Under the pieces are notes generated by a model that was not told the origin of the DNA, ran no database searches, and was given only the letters and a program-made list of their open reading frames with translations. Positions 1 to 6,001 of a stretch of DNA of 9,433 bases are shown piece by piece. Within the stretch, counting starts at the first letter, position 1; every line of letters begins with the position of its first letter. This stretch comes from Aquificales bacterium. Lineage in GTDB: Bacteria; Aquificota; Aquificia; Aquificales; Aquificaceae. Position numbers and translations under genes: made by a program. The DNA is taken from positions 1-9,433 of the forward strand of contig WFWF01000058.1 of assembly GCA_015491275.1 (NCBI GenBank), given 5' to 3'.

Positions 1-4
1 CCTT

Positions 5-652
5 ATGAAAGACCTCAAAATGGTTGAAGGTCCCAGAAAGAAACAATATATAAAGGTACTTAATTTCTTTAAGGAATTGGATTATAAAGATACAAGATTT
101 GATCTTTACATTGATATGGAAGTAAACAAAAAGGAAAATAAGGCAAGTATAAAAAGCTTCAAGCTTATAGTACATCCCGCCTTCTCCTTGGAATTCTTTG
201 CGGATGTCGGCAACTTTGATCCCAGTTTCTGGGAAAAGATTTTTGGAAAAAAGGAATTAACAGAAGAGGAAATGGTTGGTATGATGTCGGAACTCGGATC
301 ACTTAAGCTGTTCAGGATAGGCTTTTCTTACGAAGACAGGGATTTCAGGAATAAATTTATAAAGCACTTGGCAAAAGATAGAGGATTAACGCCCGAAGAA
401 TTTAAAACAAAAATAAAGAAATCCCTTGATGAAACGATGAGTAAAACTGACAACCCTTCCCACAGAAAGGTGCTTAGCGACATAAAATATTTTATTGAAA
501 AGGGCAAATTTATAAAGATTTCAATAGAACCGGTAAAACCTATGAAATTTCAAGATATAGCCATTTATGCCGCCTTCGCCATGGAACAGGAAGAAAAAAA
601 TCCCGCAACCATCATTCTTAATCTGTTCAAGGTGAAATCAGAAGTTTTCTAA
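5..652 (+). CDS. Hypothetical protein, probably the C-terminal part of a longer one
   Basis: I do not recognise this protein. From the ATG at 5 it gives 215 residues, rich in Lys, Glu and Phe. No signal peptide, membrane segment or metal motif is visible, and the single stretches of hydrophobics look like a folded alpha/beta protein. The codon before the ATG (CTT, 2-4) is open, so the frame may run further upstream and the true start may lie outside the window; no Shine-Dalgarno can be judged with four bases. The last 55 residues (a KFIKISIEPVKPMKFQDI-like strand, then a helix and a closing strand) resemble the C-terminal ends of periplasmic bacterial proteins in which a basic strand and a Pro-rich turn precede a helix, but this is only an impression. 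The TAA stop at 650-652 overlaps the stop codon of the converging rpmA gene. The reading frame is convincing; the function is unknown. Confidence 0.72.
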   Translation: MKDLKMVEGPRKKQYIKVLNFFKELDYKDTRFDLYIDMEVNKKENKASIKSFKLIVHPAFSLEFFADVGNFDPSFWEKIFGKKELTEEEMVGMMSELGSLKLFRIGFSYEDRDFRNKFIKHLAKDRGLTPEEFKTKIKKSLDETMSKTDNPSHRKVLSDIKYFIEKGKFIKISIEPVKPMKFQDIAIYAAFAMEQEEKNPATIILNLFKVKSEVF

Positions 653-912
653 CCTGCTTCCTCAAGGGGTATAACACTTACAACCTTCTTATTCCTTCTC
701 CTTTCAAATTTAACAACCCCGTCTTTCAAGGCAAAGAGTGTAAAGTCCGAACCCATACCCACATTTGCACCCGGGTATATCTTGGTCCCCCTCTGTCTTA
801 CTATTATGTTACCAGCCTTTACAACCTGCCCCCCGTATCTTTTAACACCCAATCTTTTAGATCTACTATCCCTCCCGTTCCGTGTTGAACCTCCGCTTGC
901 CTTAGAAGCCAT
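649..912 (-). CDS. rpmA: 50S ribosomal protein L27
   Basis: L27 is a component of the large ribosomal subunit whose N-terminal tail reaches the peptidyl transferase centre. The 87-residue product has the family's normal length and hallmarks: a glycine/serine-rich basic N-terminus (GGSTRNGRDSRSKRLGVKRYGG, roughly residues 7-29), then QRGTKIYPGANVGMGSDFTLFA (about 40-62) and a Lys/Arg-rich C-terminus. The usual MAHK start is MASK here, so the common His3 is Ser; there is no cleavable N-terminal extension of the Firmicutes type. The ATG at 912 is preceded by GGAGG at 921-925 with an 8-base spacer. It lies 25 bases after rplU, the standard rplU-rpmA arrangement, but the GTPase gene obgE that often follows does not; instead the gene ends in a 4-base tail-to-tail overlap with the + strand gene. 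Confidence 0.97.
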   Translation of the reverse strand: MASKASGGSTRNGRDSRSKRLGVKRYGGQVVKAGNIIVRQRGTKIYPGANVGMGSDFTLFALKDGVVKFERRRNKKVVSVIPLEEAG

Positions 913-937
913 CCTTATTACCTCCGATTACTTATTA

Positions 938-1234
938 TTATACCTCTATTTTCTCTATGCTTATCTCCGTATAAAGCTGTCTGTGACCCTTCCACCTCTT
1001 GTAATTCTTCTTGGGTTTATATTTAAAGACTATAACCTTCTTGTGCTTACCCTGGGAGACCACCTTTGCCCTCACCGTCCCTTTTCCGAATTCAAGAGTT
1101 CCATCCTCCTTCTTCACCATAAGGGGATTTATGGTAATCTCTTCCTGCTCATTCACATCCATTTTTTCAACTTTAATCCTGTCACCTTCCGATACCATAT
1201 ACTGCTTACCGCCCAGCTCTATCACCGCATACAT
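938..1234 (-). CDS. rplU: 50S ribosomal protein L21
   Basis: L21 binds 23S rRNA (with L20 in many bacteria) in the large subunit. The 98-residue product matches the family from end to end: MYAVIELGGKQYMV at the start, the VEKMDV strand near residue 23, the Lys-rich KVIVFKYKPKKNYKRWKGHRQ loop at about 66-86 with the family's GHRQ signature, and a final TEISIEKI strand. Start ATG at 1234 has a strong GGAGG at 1243-1247, 8 bases upstream. The gap to sfsA (29 bases) contains an extended -10 promoter, so rplU-rpmA can be transcribed separately from the genes upstream. The rplU stop is immediately followed by a second in-frame TAA. Confidence 0.97.
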   Translation of the reverse strand: MYAVIELGGKQYMVSEGDRIKVEKMDVNEQEEITINPLMVKKEDGTLEFGKGTVRAKVVSQGKHKKVIVFKYKPKKNYKRWKGHRQLYTEISIEKIEV

Positions 1235-1257
1235 TACCGAAACCTCCAGGGCTTTTT

Positions 1258-1266
1258 ATTATATCA
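1258..1266 (-). promoter_or_regulatory. Extended -10 promoter for rplU-rpmA
   Basis: Read on the - strand this is TGATATAAT, a perfect match to the TGnTATAAT extended -10 element. The TGA is also the stop codon of sfsA. A transcript would start near 1251, about 17 bases before the rplU ATG, leaving the GGAGG at 1243-1247 inside a short leader. I see no good TTGACA-like -35 at 16-18 bases, which is expected to be tolerated when an extended -10 is present. Not shown experimentally. Confidence 0.55.
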
Positions 1267-1929
1267 AAAACACAAAGGTATTTCCCCCTTTATATTTATT
1301 GAAGACAAATTCACATCACACACGAATGCCCTTACACCCCTACCTGCACTTCTGAATTTCCTGATCAAAGCATCAAACTCCCCATCTATTTCCTTGTAGG
1401 GTGCAAAGCATAAAGCATCCTCCCTTTGAACCACGAAGGCAATCTCACCGCCTCTTATTTTCATAAGCTCCTTTATATGCTTTCTGCCCCTTTCTGTCGG
1501 AGCATCGGGGAATAAACCCACACCCCCCTTTACTATATTGACAGACTTTACCTCAAGCAAGATCCTGTCTTTTTCCCTCTCAACAAGCATATCAAAGCGT
1601 GAAGAGTTTAAAGATACCTCAAATTTTATATCTCTTACATTGCCGTAATCTATAACACCCTTTTGTATAGCTTCAGCAAGAAGCTTCGGTGCTATATGTG
1701 AATCAATACAAACAAGTACATCTCCGTCGGTAGCAAGTACTATCTCATAGGGACATTTACCCGTATCCTTTTTTGACACAAAAACTGTATTTCCTTTATA
1801 AAGAACCTCAATAAGCCTTCCCGTATTTCTGATTAATGCCCTGTATATCTTACCTTTTATATCTATTTCTCCCACAAATCTGTTAATCCTGCGTATAAAT
1901 ACAGCCTCATATAAATGTGGAAATTCCAC
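1264..1929 (-). CDS. sfsA: SfsA family DNA/RNA nuclease
   Basis: SfsA was first linked to sugar fermentation in E. coli; the family is now described as a PD-(D/E)XK-type nuclease with an N-terminal nucleic-acid-binding OB-like part. The 221-residue product is of usual length. Visible signatures: N35-T-G-R38 in the N-terminal domain; S-R-F-D113 followed 13 residues on by E126-V-K128, which gives the D...E-x-K nuclease triad; then F140-P-D-A-x-T-E-R-G-R-K-H151, the family's most conserved block; and a FVVQRED stretch at 165-171. The start is GTG at 1929; the upstream dsrE-like stop TAG shares its final G with this start codon (TAGTG), so translation is probably coupled. AAGG lies just before the start and a better GGGAAG about 12 bases upstream. 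The true physiological role here is not evident from the neighbours. Confidence 0.95.
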   Translation of the reverse strand: MEFPHLYEAVFIRRINRFVGEIDIKGKIYRALIRNTGRLIEVLYKGNTVFVSKKDTGKCPYEIVLATDGDVLVCIDSHIAPKLLAEAIQKGVIDYGNVRDIKFEVSLNSSRFDMLVEREKDRILLEVKSVNIVKGGVGLFPDAPTERGRKHIKELMKIRGGEIAFVVQREDALCFAPYKEIDGEFDALIRKFRSAGRGVRAFVCDVNLSSINIKGEIPLCF

Positions 1930-2447
1930 TACCTTATATCTTCCCTTTCCACCTTCTTCTCAAGCACCCTCGGTATAAGAAGGGCATAACCCTTTTGTTG
2001 CCAATGAAGTATTTCGGTTATGGCGGACGGCACAAGCTCAATAAAGGGATAAAAGTCTTCCCTTTTATAACCGTAAAGCATCTCCGCAGCCATCTTGCAC
2101 ACCTTGAATTTTACACCCTGCATAGCAAGGCTTTCCATCCTCTCCACCACTTCCTTATACTTATCCCTGTTTTTCTTCACCGTTGTAACTATTTCCGTGC
2201 CGTGAATTACAACAACAATATCTATATCATCGGGCATAAAGCTGTAGGGTGGATTTGTCAACACTATAAGTATATTGGATACCCAAGAGAGGGCGGGTCC
2301 TATCTTCTCCGGATGATCAAAGTAGAATTCAACTATAGCTTTAAAGGGAGCGGAATAAGGGGTTTGAATAAATTCGGCGGAATCTTCTTTCTCTCCTGCC
2401 CACAGAATGCCCGCAAGGATAAGGATTATAAAATTGAATCTAAACAT
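1929..2447 (-). CDS. Exported DsrE-like family protein
   Basis: The 172-residue product starts with a signal sequence (charged FRF, hydrophobic residues 5-17, likely cleavage near WAG at 16-18), so it should act in the periplasm or at the membrane. The mature part has the DsrE/DsrF-like alpha/beta pattern: DIDIVVVIHGTEI at 74-86, a basic helix with repeated KKNRDKY/VVERME, the VKFKVC strand ending in Cys117, and a C-terminal WQQKGYALLIP at 149-159. In this family such a Cys can carry sulfur, but many exported members have no known function, so a sulfur-relay role is inference. Start ATG at 2447 is preceded by GGGGAG right after the protease stop codon, 12 bases upstream. The downstream sfsA start overlaps the stop by one base. 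Its place after the slipin and protease suggests a shared membrane-linked setting. Confidence 0.85.
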   Translation of the reverse strand: MFRFNFIILILAGILWAGEKEDSAEFIQTPYSAPFKAIVEFYFDHPEKIGPALSWVSNILIVLTNPPYSFMPDDIDIVVVIHGTEIVTTVKKNRDKYKEVVERMESLAMQGVKFKVCKMAAEMLYGYKREDFYPFIELVPSAITEILHWQQKGYALLIPRVLEKKVEREDIR

Positions 2448-2459
2448 GATATGCTCCCC

Positions 2460-3329
2460 CTACGCTTGCTTTTTATGGTCCGGCATGCTCCTGTAAGGAA
2501 CAGGTATATACTGAACGGACGGGGGTTGACTGCCCATCGGCTGATCAAAGAGTTCCATAAGTTCATAAACCTCTTCCGGCACTTCCGTTTTAACATTCAA
2601 GCCCAGCTCCTTTAAATAATCAACGGTAAGGGGGTAATCGTGGGTGAATTTACCTACGGATAGCTCCTCCGCTATATGCTCCGCTTTTTTCTCCTCCATA
2701 CCGTTGGTGACAAGCAGGTTCTTAAGATATTCCTTCATCTGTTTTATTGCCTTTTGAGCAACATCCGCGTATATAAGGGTCTGATCATCTATATCCTTAT
2801 ATTCCTTTTTTTCAAGAACACCAAGGATGGAAGCTGCGGGCATCTGCCCTATCTGGGGATCCACGGGACCGAGGACCGCATTGGGATCCATAATTATTTC
2901 ATCAGCGGAAAGGGCTATAAGGGTCCCTCCGGACATGGCAAAATGGGGAATAATGACCCTTACTGGAGCTTCATGCTTAAGCAAAGCGTTAGCGATCTGG
3001 GTTGCGGCAAGTGCCAATCCACCTGGTGTGTGTATTATAAGGTCTATGGGCATGTCCTTGGGGGTCATCCTTATAGCCCTCAAAATCCTTTCCGAGTCTT
3101 CTATGGTTATATACCTGAATATGGGAATACCGAAAAATCCGAGCTGTTCTTGACGGTGTATCATAGTTATAACCCTGCTATTTCTCTTCCGTTCAAGCTT
3201 TTCTATAACCTCCTCCCTTGCCCTGTTAAGTGCATATCTCCTCCAAAAAGGTCCTAAAAATAAGAAAATGAAAAGGAGAATCCAGAAGATGTTAAATATG
3301 TAAGCAAAAGGGTTGTAAACATTATCCAT
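2460..3329 (-). CDS. Membrane-anchored SDH-type Clp-fold serine protease
   Basis: This resembles the SDH_sah family (serine dehydrogenase proteinase, Ser-Asp-His), Clp/crotonase-fold proteases without an ATPase domain. The preferred start gives 289 residues: one N-terminal membrane segment (about 8-27), a basic stretch (29-50), then the protease domain with HTPGG at 100-104, the nucleophile-type motif MSGGT (Ser133), DPNAVLGPVDPQIG at 148-161, and a THDYPLT block containing His230. The helix between and the Pro-rich tail look normal. A longer frame opens at an ATG at 3404, but the ATG at 3329 (or the GTG just before it at 3332) follows a consensus AGGAGG at 3339-3344, so I chose 3329; the longer version would overlap the slipin by 83 bases and lack a site. 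With 3329 the overlap with slipin is 8 bases, indicating translational coupling. Probable substrate: membrane proteins, perhaps the slipin. Confidence 0.88.
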   Translation of the reverse strand: MDNVYNPFAYIFNIFWILLFIFLFLGPFWRRYALNRAREEVIEKLERKRNSRVITMIHRQEQLGFFGIPIFRYITIEDSERILRAIRMTPKDMPIDLIIHTPGGLALAATQIANALLKHEAPVRVIIPHFAMSGGTLIALSADEIIMDPNAVLGPVDPQIGQMPAASILGVLEKKEYKDIDDQTLIYADVAQKAIKQMKEYLKNLLVTNGMEEKKAEHIAEELSVGKFTHDYPLTVDYLKELGLNVKTEVPEEVYELMELFDQPMGSQPPSVQYIPVPYRSMPDHKKQA

Positions 3330-4188
3330 CACGCTTTGCCTCCTTTGTTTTACCCATGTACTGTATAAGCTCAAAGGGGAAAGGAAATACGATTGTCTTA
3401 GCATTCTGAAGACCTATGGTATGCAAGGTTTCAAGATACCTCAGTTGGATGGCTATGGGTTCTGTTGAAAGAATGCGCGCAGCTTCAAGAAGTTTTTGAG
3501 CAGCTTGATATTCAGCCTCAGCGGAGATAATCTTAGCTCTTCTTTCCCTTTCCGCTTCCGCCTGCCTTGCTATAGCCTTCCTTAGATCCTCGGGAAGATC
3601 TATCTTTTTTAGTTCAACTCCTACAACCTTAACACCCCAAGGATCTGTTTGTTTGTCTATTATCTCTTGAAGTTTCATATTAAGCTTTTCCCTTTGGGAG
3701 AGAAGCTCGTCAAGTTCCGCCTCACCGCATACACTACGCAAGGTGGTCTGGGCTATCTGGGATGTAGCATACAGATAATCTTCAACTTCCACTATTGCCT
3801 TAACAGGATCAACAACTCTGAAATATACAACCGCATCAACACTTACCGAAACATTATCCCTTGTGATTATATCCTGCGTAGGAACATCAAGGGTTATAGT
3901 CCTTAAGGACACCTTTACCATCCTATCTATAATTGGTATAAGGATAAAAAGACCCGGACCCTTTGCACCTATAACCCTTCCGAGCCTGAAAATAACAGCC
4001 CTTTCATACTCGGGAACTATCTTTATGGCAGTAATCAAAAATATGATTACAAGGACTATCAATACAAGGATAGGTGATATACCCATAACAAGACCCCCTA
4101 TCAATTTAAATATGTCTCCTCCGAGAACTACCGCTATTATGCCCAACATGAAAAGTATAAAAGGCAGTGCTTCCAAGAGACCCCTCAT
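3322..4188 (-). CDS. Slipin / stomatin-like SPFH membrane protein
   Basis: SPFH proteins form membrane-bound oligomeric cages or scaffolds that often regulate membrane proteases. The 288-residue product has two adjacent N-terminal hydrophobic segments (about 6-23 and 28-56), then the slipin core beginning VPEYERAVIFRLGRV at 58-72 and KGPGLFILIPIIDRM at 76-90, the TLDVPTQDIITRDNVSVSVDAVVYFRV stretch at 99-125, and ATSQIAQTTLRSVCGEAELDELLSQRE at 141-167. An alanine/glutamate-rich coiled coil follows (about 205-240), ending in a hydrophobic TIVFPFPFELIQYM at 265-278. In archaeal stomatins a comparable C-terminal hydrophobic stretch is the cleavage target of the neighbouring protease. The usual slipin length is about 250-270; the extra N-terminal membrane segment accounts for the difference. 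ATG at 4188 follows GAGGGTGA; the argJ stop is 10 bases upstream. Confidence 0.93.
   Translation of the reverse strand: MRGLLEALPFILFMLGIIAVVLGGDIFKLIGGLVMGISPILVLIVLVIIFLITAIKIVPEYERAVIFRLGRVIGAKGPGLFILIPIIDRMVKVSLRTITLDVPTQDIITRDNVSVSVDAVVYFRVVDPVKAIVEVEDYLYATSQIAQTTLRSVCGEAELDELLSQREKLNMKLQEIIDKQTDPWGVKVVGVELKKIDLPEDLRKAIARQAEAERERRAKIISAEAEYQAAQKLLEAARILSTEPIAIQLRYLETLHTIGLQNAKTIVFPFPFELIQYMGKTKEAKRDG
3339..3344 (-). promoter_or_regulatory. Shine-Dalgarno deciding the protease start
   Basis: AGGAGG on the - strand, inside the 3' end of the slipin gene, 6 bases before GTG (3332) and 9 before ATG (3329). It is the strongest site near either possible start of the protease and argues against the ATG at 3404. 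Confidence 0.75.
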
Positions 4189-4198
4189 GCTTTCACCC

Positions 4199-5335
4199 TC
4201 AAGTAGTGTACTCAGAATTCAGCCTTACATAGTCACAGGTGAGGTCGGAAGAATAGTATATCCACATAGCATCACCCATATTAAGATTTACCTCAATTAA
4301 AATCTCTTTATTTGTCATCATATAATCCCTCGCTTTACTTCTGTTGTCAATCGGCTCACCCTTATAAAGGATAATATCTCCTATCCTAATCTCAACCCTT
4401 TTTGGATCAAACTCATAAGATGATGTGCCTATCGCAGATATTATCCTTCCCCAGTTGGGATCACAACCGTGTACAGCAGTTTTCACAAGCTGGGAAACCG
4501 CCACCCTTTCCGCCATATCCTTAGCCATAAATTCATCCTTAGCACCTTTAACCACCACCTTTATTACCTTGGTAGCCCCTTCACCGTCCTCAACTATCTT
4601 TTTTGCAAGCCTTTCCGCAACTTCGGTAATCGCATCCTCAAGCCTCTTCTTCTCCGCCTTTATATCACCCAAGGATATGATACCGAAGCTGTCATTGGTG
4701 CTGGTGCACCCGTCAACCGTTATGGAATTAAAGGTTACATTACCCACCCTTCTTGTGAGTTCTTTTATATATTCGGGATCCATATCCGCATTGGTAAAAA
4801 TGAAGGCAAGCATGGTAGCCATGTTGGGATGTATCATCCCTGCCCCCTTAGCAAAGCCGAACACCTCAAGCCTTTCATATCTAACAAAATCGTACTTGGG
4901 AAAGCTGTCGGTAGTTGATATAACCTCGGAAGCCCTTTTAAGATCCAGGGGTTCCAATATCTCACAGGCATCATCCACAGCCCTTTTAACTCTTTCAACA
5001 GGCAAAGGCTCACCTATTATACCGGTGGAAAATATAAGAACATATTCCTTTCTGATATCAAATTTTTTAGCGATATAAGAAGCTATCTCCTCCGCCGTTC
5101 CTACAGTGTCCCCCGCCATACAGTTTGCATTTCCGCTGTTTATCAATATAGCCCTCACATAGCCTCCGGACTCTTCAAGAGCCTTTCGGGAGTATTCAAC
5201 CGAGCCAGATTTAATACGATTTTTGGTAAATATAAAGTGAGCAGGAAGCTCCGCGGGAAAGTAAAGGAGAAGCACATCCGGATTCCCGGAGGGTTTCAAA
5301 CCCGCGGTGCCTATTCCCATCAATATTTCTTTCAT
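4199..5335 (-). CDS. argJ: Bifunctional ornithine acetyltransferase / N-acetylglutamate synthase
   Basis: ArgJ moves acetyl from N-acetylornithine to glutamate in the cyclic arginine pathway; some members also make N-acetylglutamate from acetyl-CoA, which sequence alone does not settle. The 378-residue precursor is slightly shorter than the usual 390-410. Signatures: NSGNANCMAG at 66-75, oxyanion-hole S-T-G at 103-105 (T104, G105), the self-cleavage site KGAGMIHPNMATML with Thr174 as the nucleophile that becomes the N-terminus of the beta chain, VDGCTSTNDS at 207-216, and EDGEGATK at 249-256. The C-terminus SEYTT matches the family's Asn/Ser-x-Tyr-x-Thr end. Start ATG at 5335 has no Shine-Dalgarno, and TAAAAT lies 7-12 bases upstream, so the mRNA may be nearly leaderless; an internal ATG at 5320 (residue 6) is the alternative. 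It heads the run leading into the slipin and protease genes. Confidence 0.97.
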   Translation of the reverse strand: MKEILMGIGTAGLKPSGNPDVLLLYFPAELPAHFIFTKNRIKSGSVEYSRKALEESGGYVRAILINSGNANCMAGDTVGTAEEIASYIAKKFDIRKEYVLIFSTGIIGEPLPVERVKRAVDDACEILEPLDLKRASEVISTTDSFPKYDFVRYERLEVFGFAKGAGMIHPNMATMLAFIFTNADMDPEYIKELTRRVGNVTFNSITVDGCTSTNDSFGIISLGDIKAEKKRLEDAITEVAERLAKKIVEDGEGATKVIKVVVKGAKDEFMAKDMAERVAVSQLVKTAVHGCDPNWGRIISAIGTSSYEFDPKRVEIRIGDIILYKGEPIDNRSKARDYMMTNKEILIEVNLNMGDAMWIYYSSDLTCDYVRLNSEYTT

Positions 5336-5353
5336 AATATTATTTTAAGTTTA
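5336..5353. promoter_or_regulatory. 18-base divergent gap between argJ and rlpA
   Basis: The two genes start back to back with only these 18 bases between them; 17 of the 18 are A or T. TAAAAT (5347-5342, - strand) could be a -10 for argJ with a start at or next to its ATG. CATAAT (5333-5338, + strand) or TATTAT (5338-5343) could serve rlpA. Neither has a clear -35, and any -35 would lie inside the opposite gene. No Shine-Dalgarno is visible for either gene. Confidence 0.4.
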
Positions 5354-6001
5354 ATGCGGATTAAAGTTTTGCTTATTGTCCTGCTGGTCAGCTTATCCTC
5401 ATGTGTACTGCCAAGAAAGAATATCTATCAAGGTGGCACGGTTGAAGCAAAGTGTAGTGTCAAAAGTTATATACAGGTGGGGTTCTGTCTCGTCGACTAC
5501 TTTATAACCCCCCTCATACAACCCTTCAGCAGGGTGAAGATTACAGACACATACACGGGTAAAAGTGTAATCCTTTCAACAAGAAAAGGAGACAAAAACT
5601 GCATACCTTTGAAGTATAAGAAGTTTTTCGGAAACAGAGAGGCTATAGAGGTAAGGGTTGATATAAAAAGATGCGGCAAATCAGGAGTAAAACACTGCCC
5701 GAGATTCATAAGGGGATATGCATCATGGTATGGGGCGGATTTCCACGGAAGAAGGACCGCCTCAGGAAAACCCTTTGATATGTACGGAATGTATGCAGCA
5801 CACAGAACCCTGCCCTTAGGTACCGTCCTTGAAGTGAGAAATCTGGAAAACGGAAAGAAGGTAAGGGTAAAGGTTATAGACAGGGGACCCTTCATAAGAG
5901 GAAGGAATCTTGATCTTTCCTACGGAGCAGCCCAAAAGCTCGGGATGATTAAAAAAGGTGTCATTCCTTACGAAGCAAAGATTTTAAGGTGCGGTGAATA
6001 G
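5354..6001 (+). CDS. rlpA: RlpA-like double-psi beta-barrel lipoprotein
   Basis: RlpA proteins are lipoproteins that bind, and in some species cut, peptidoglycan glycan strands. From ATG 5354 the product is 215 residues. It opens with a lipoprotein signal (MRIKVLLIVLLVSLSSC; lipobox L-S-S-Cys17). The frame is open further upstream to an ATG at 5237, but that start would lie in argJ and bury the signal, so 5354 was chosen. Residues about 28-118 form an unassigned N-terminal region with Cys at 34, 45, 83, 107 and 115. The RlpA domain follows (about 120-210): GYASWYGADFHGRRTASG, AAHRTLPLGT, VRNLENGKKV, DRGPF and NLDLSYGAA. His150 and Asp176 align with the His and Asp of the active site described for Pseudomonas RlpA, but its Glu is Lys139 here. 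There is no SPOR domain. It ends exactly where rlmI ends on the other strand. Confidence 0.9.
   Translation: MRIKVLLIVLLVSLSSCVLPRKNIYQGGTVEAKCSVKSYIQVGFCLVDYFITPLIQPFSRVKITDTYTGKSVILSTRKGDKNCIPLKYKKFFGNREAIEVRVDIKRCGKSGVKHCPRFIRGYASWYGADFHGRRTASGKPFDMYGMYAAHRTLPLGTVLEVRNLENGKKVRVKVIDRGPFIRGRNLDLSYGAAQKLGMIKKGVIPYEAKILRCGE

Noticed and set aside
937..942. TATAAT on the - strand at the end of rplU, as a promoter for rpmA
   Set aside because: The hexamer largely consists of the Val codon and two TAA stops of rplU, has no TG extension or -35, and rpmA is well served by the rplU transcript. It could be real but evidence is too thin.
782..1399. A 205-codon open frame on the + strand
   Set aside because: It runs antisense to rpmA, rplU and sfsA, all certain, and its Leu-rich product has no recognisable motif.
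1917..2615. A 232-codon open frame on the + strand
   Set aside because: It lies opposite the DsrE-like and protease genes, which match known families. Its translation is rich in His, Tyr and Arg with no domain pattern, as expected for an antisense shadow.
5497..5895. A 132-codon open frame on the - strand
   Set aside because: It is opposite rlpA, whose lipobox and RlpA motifs are clear. No ribosome site or family resemblance supports it.
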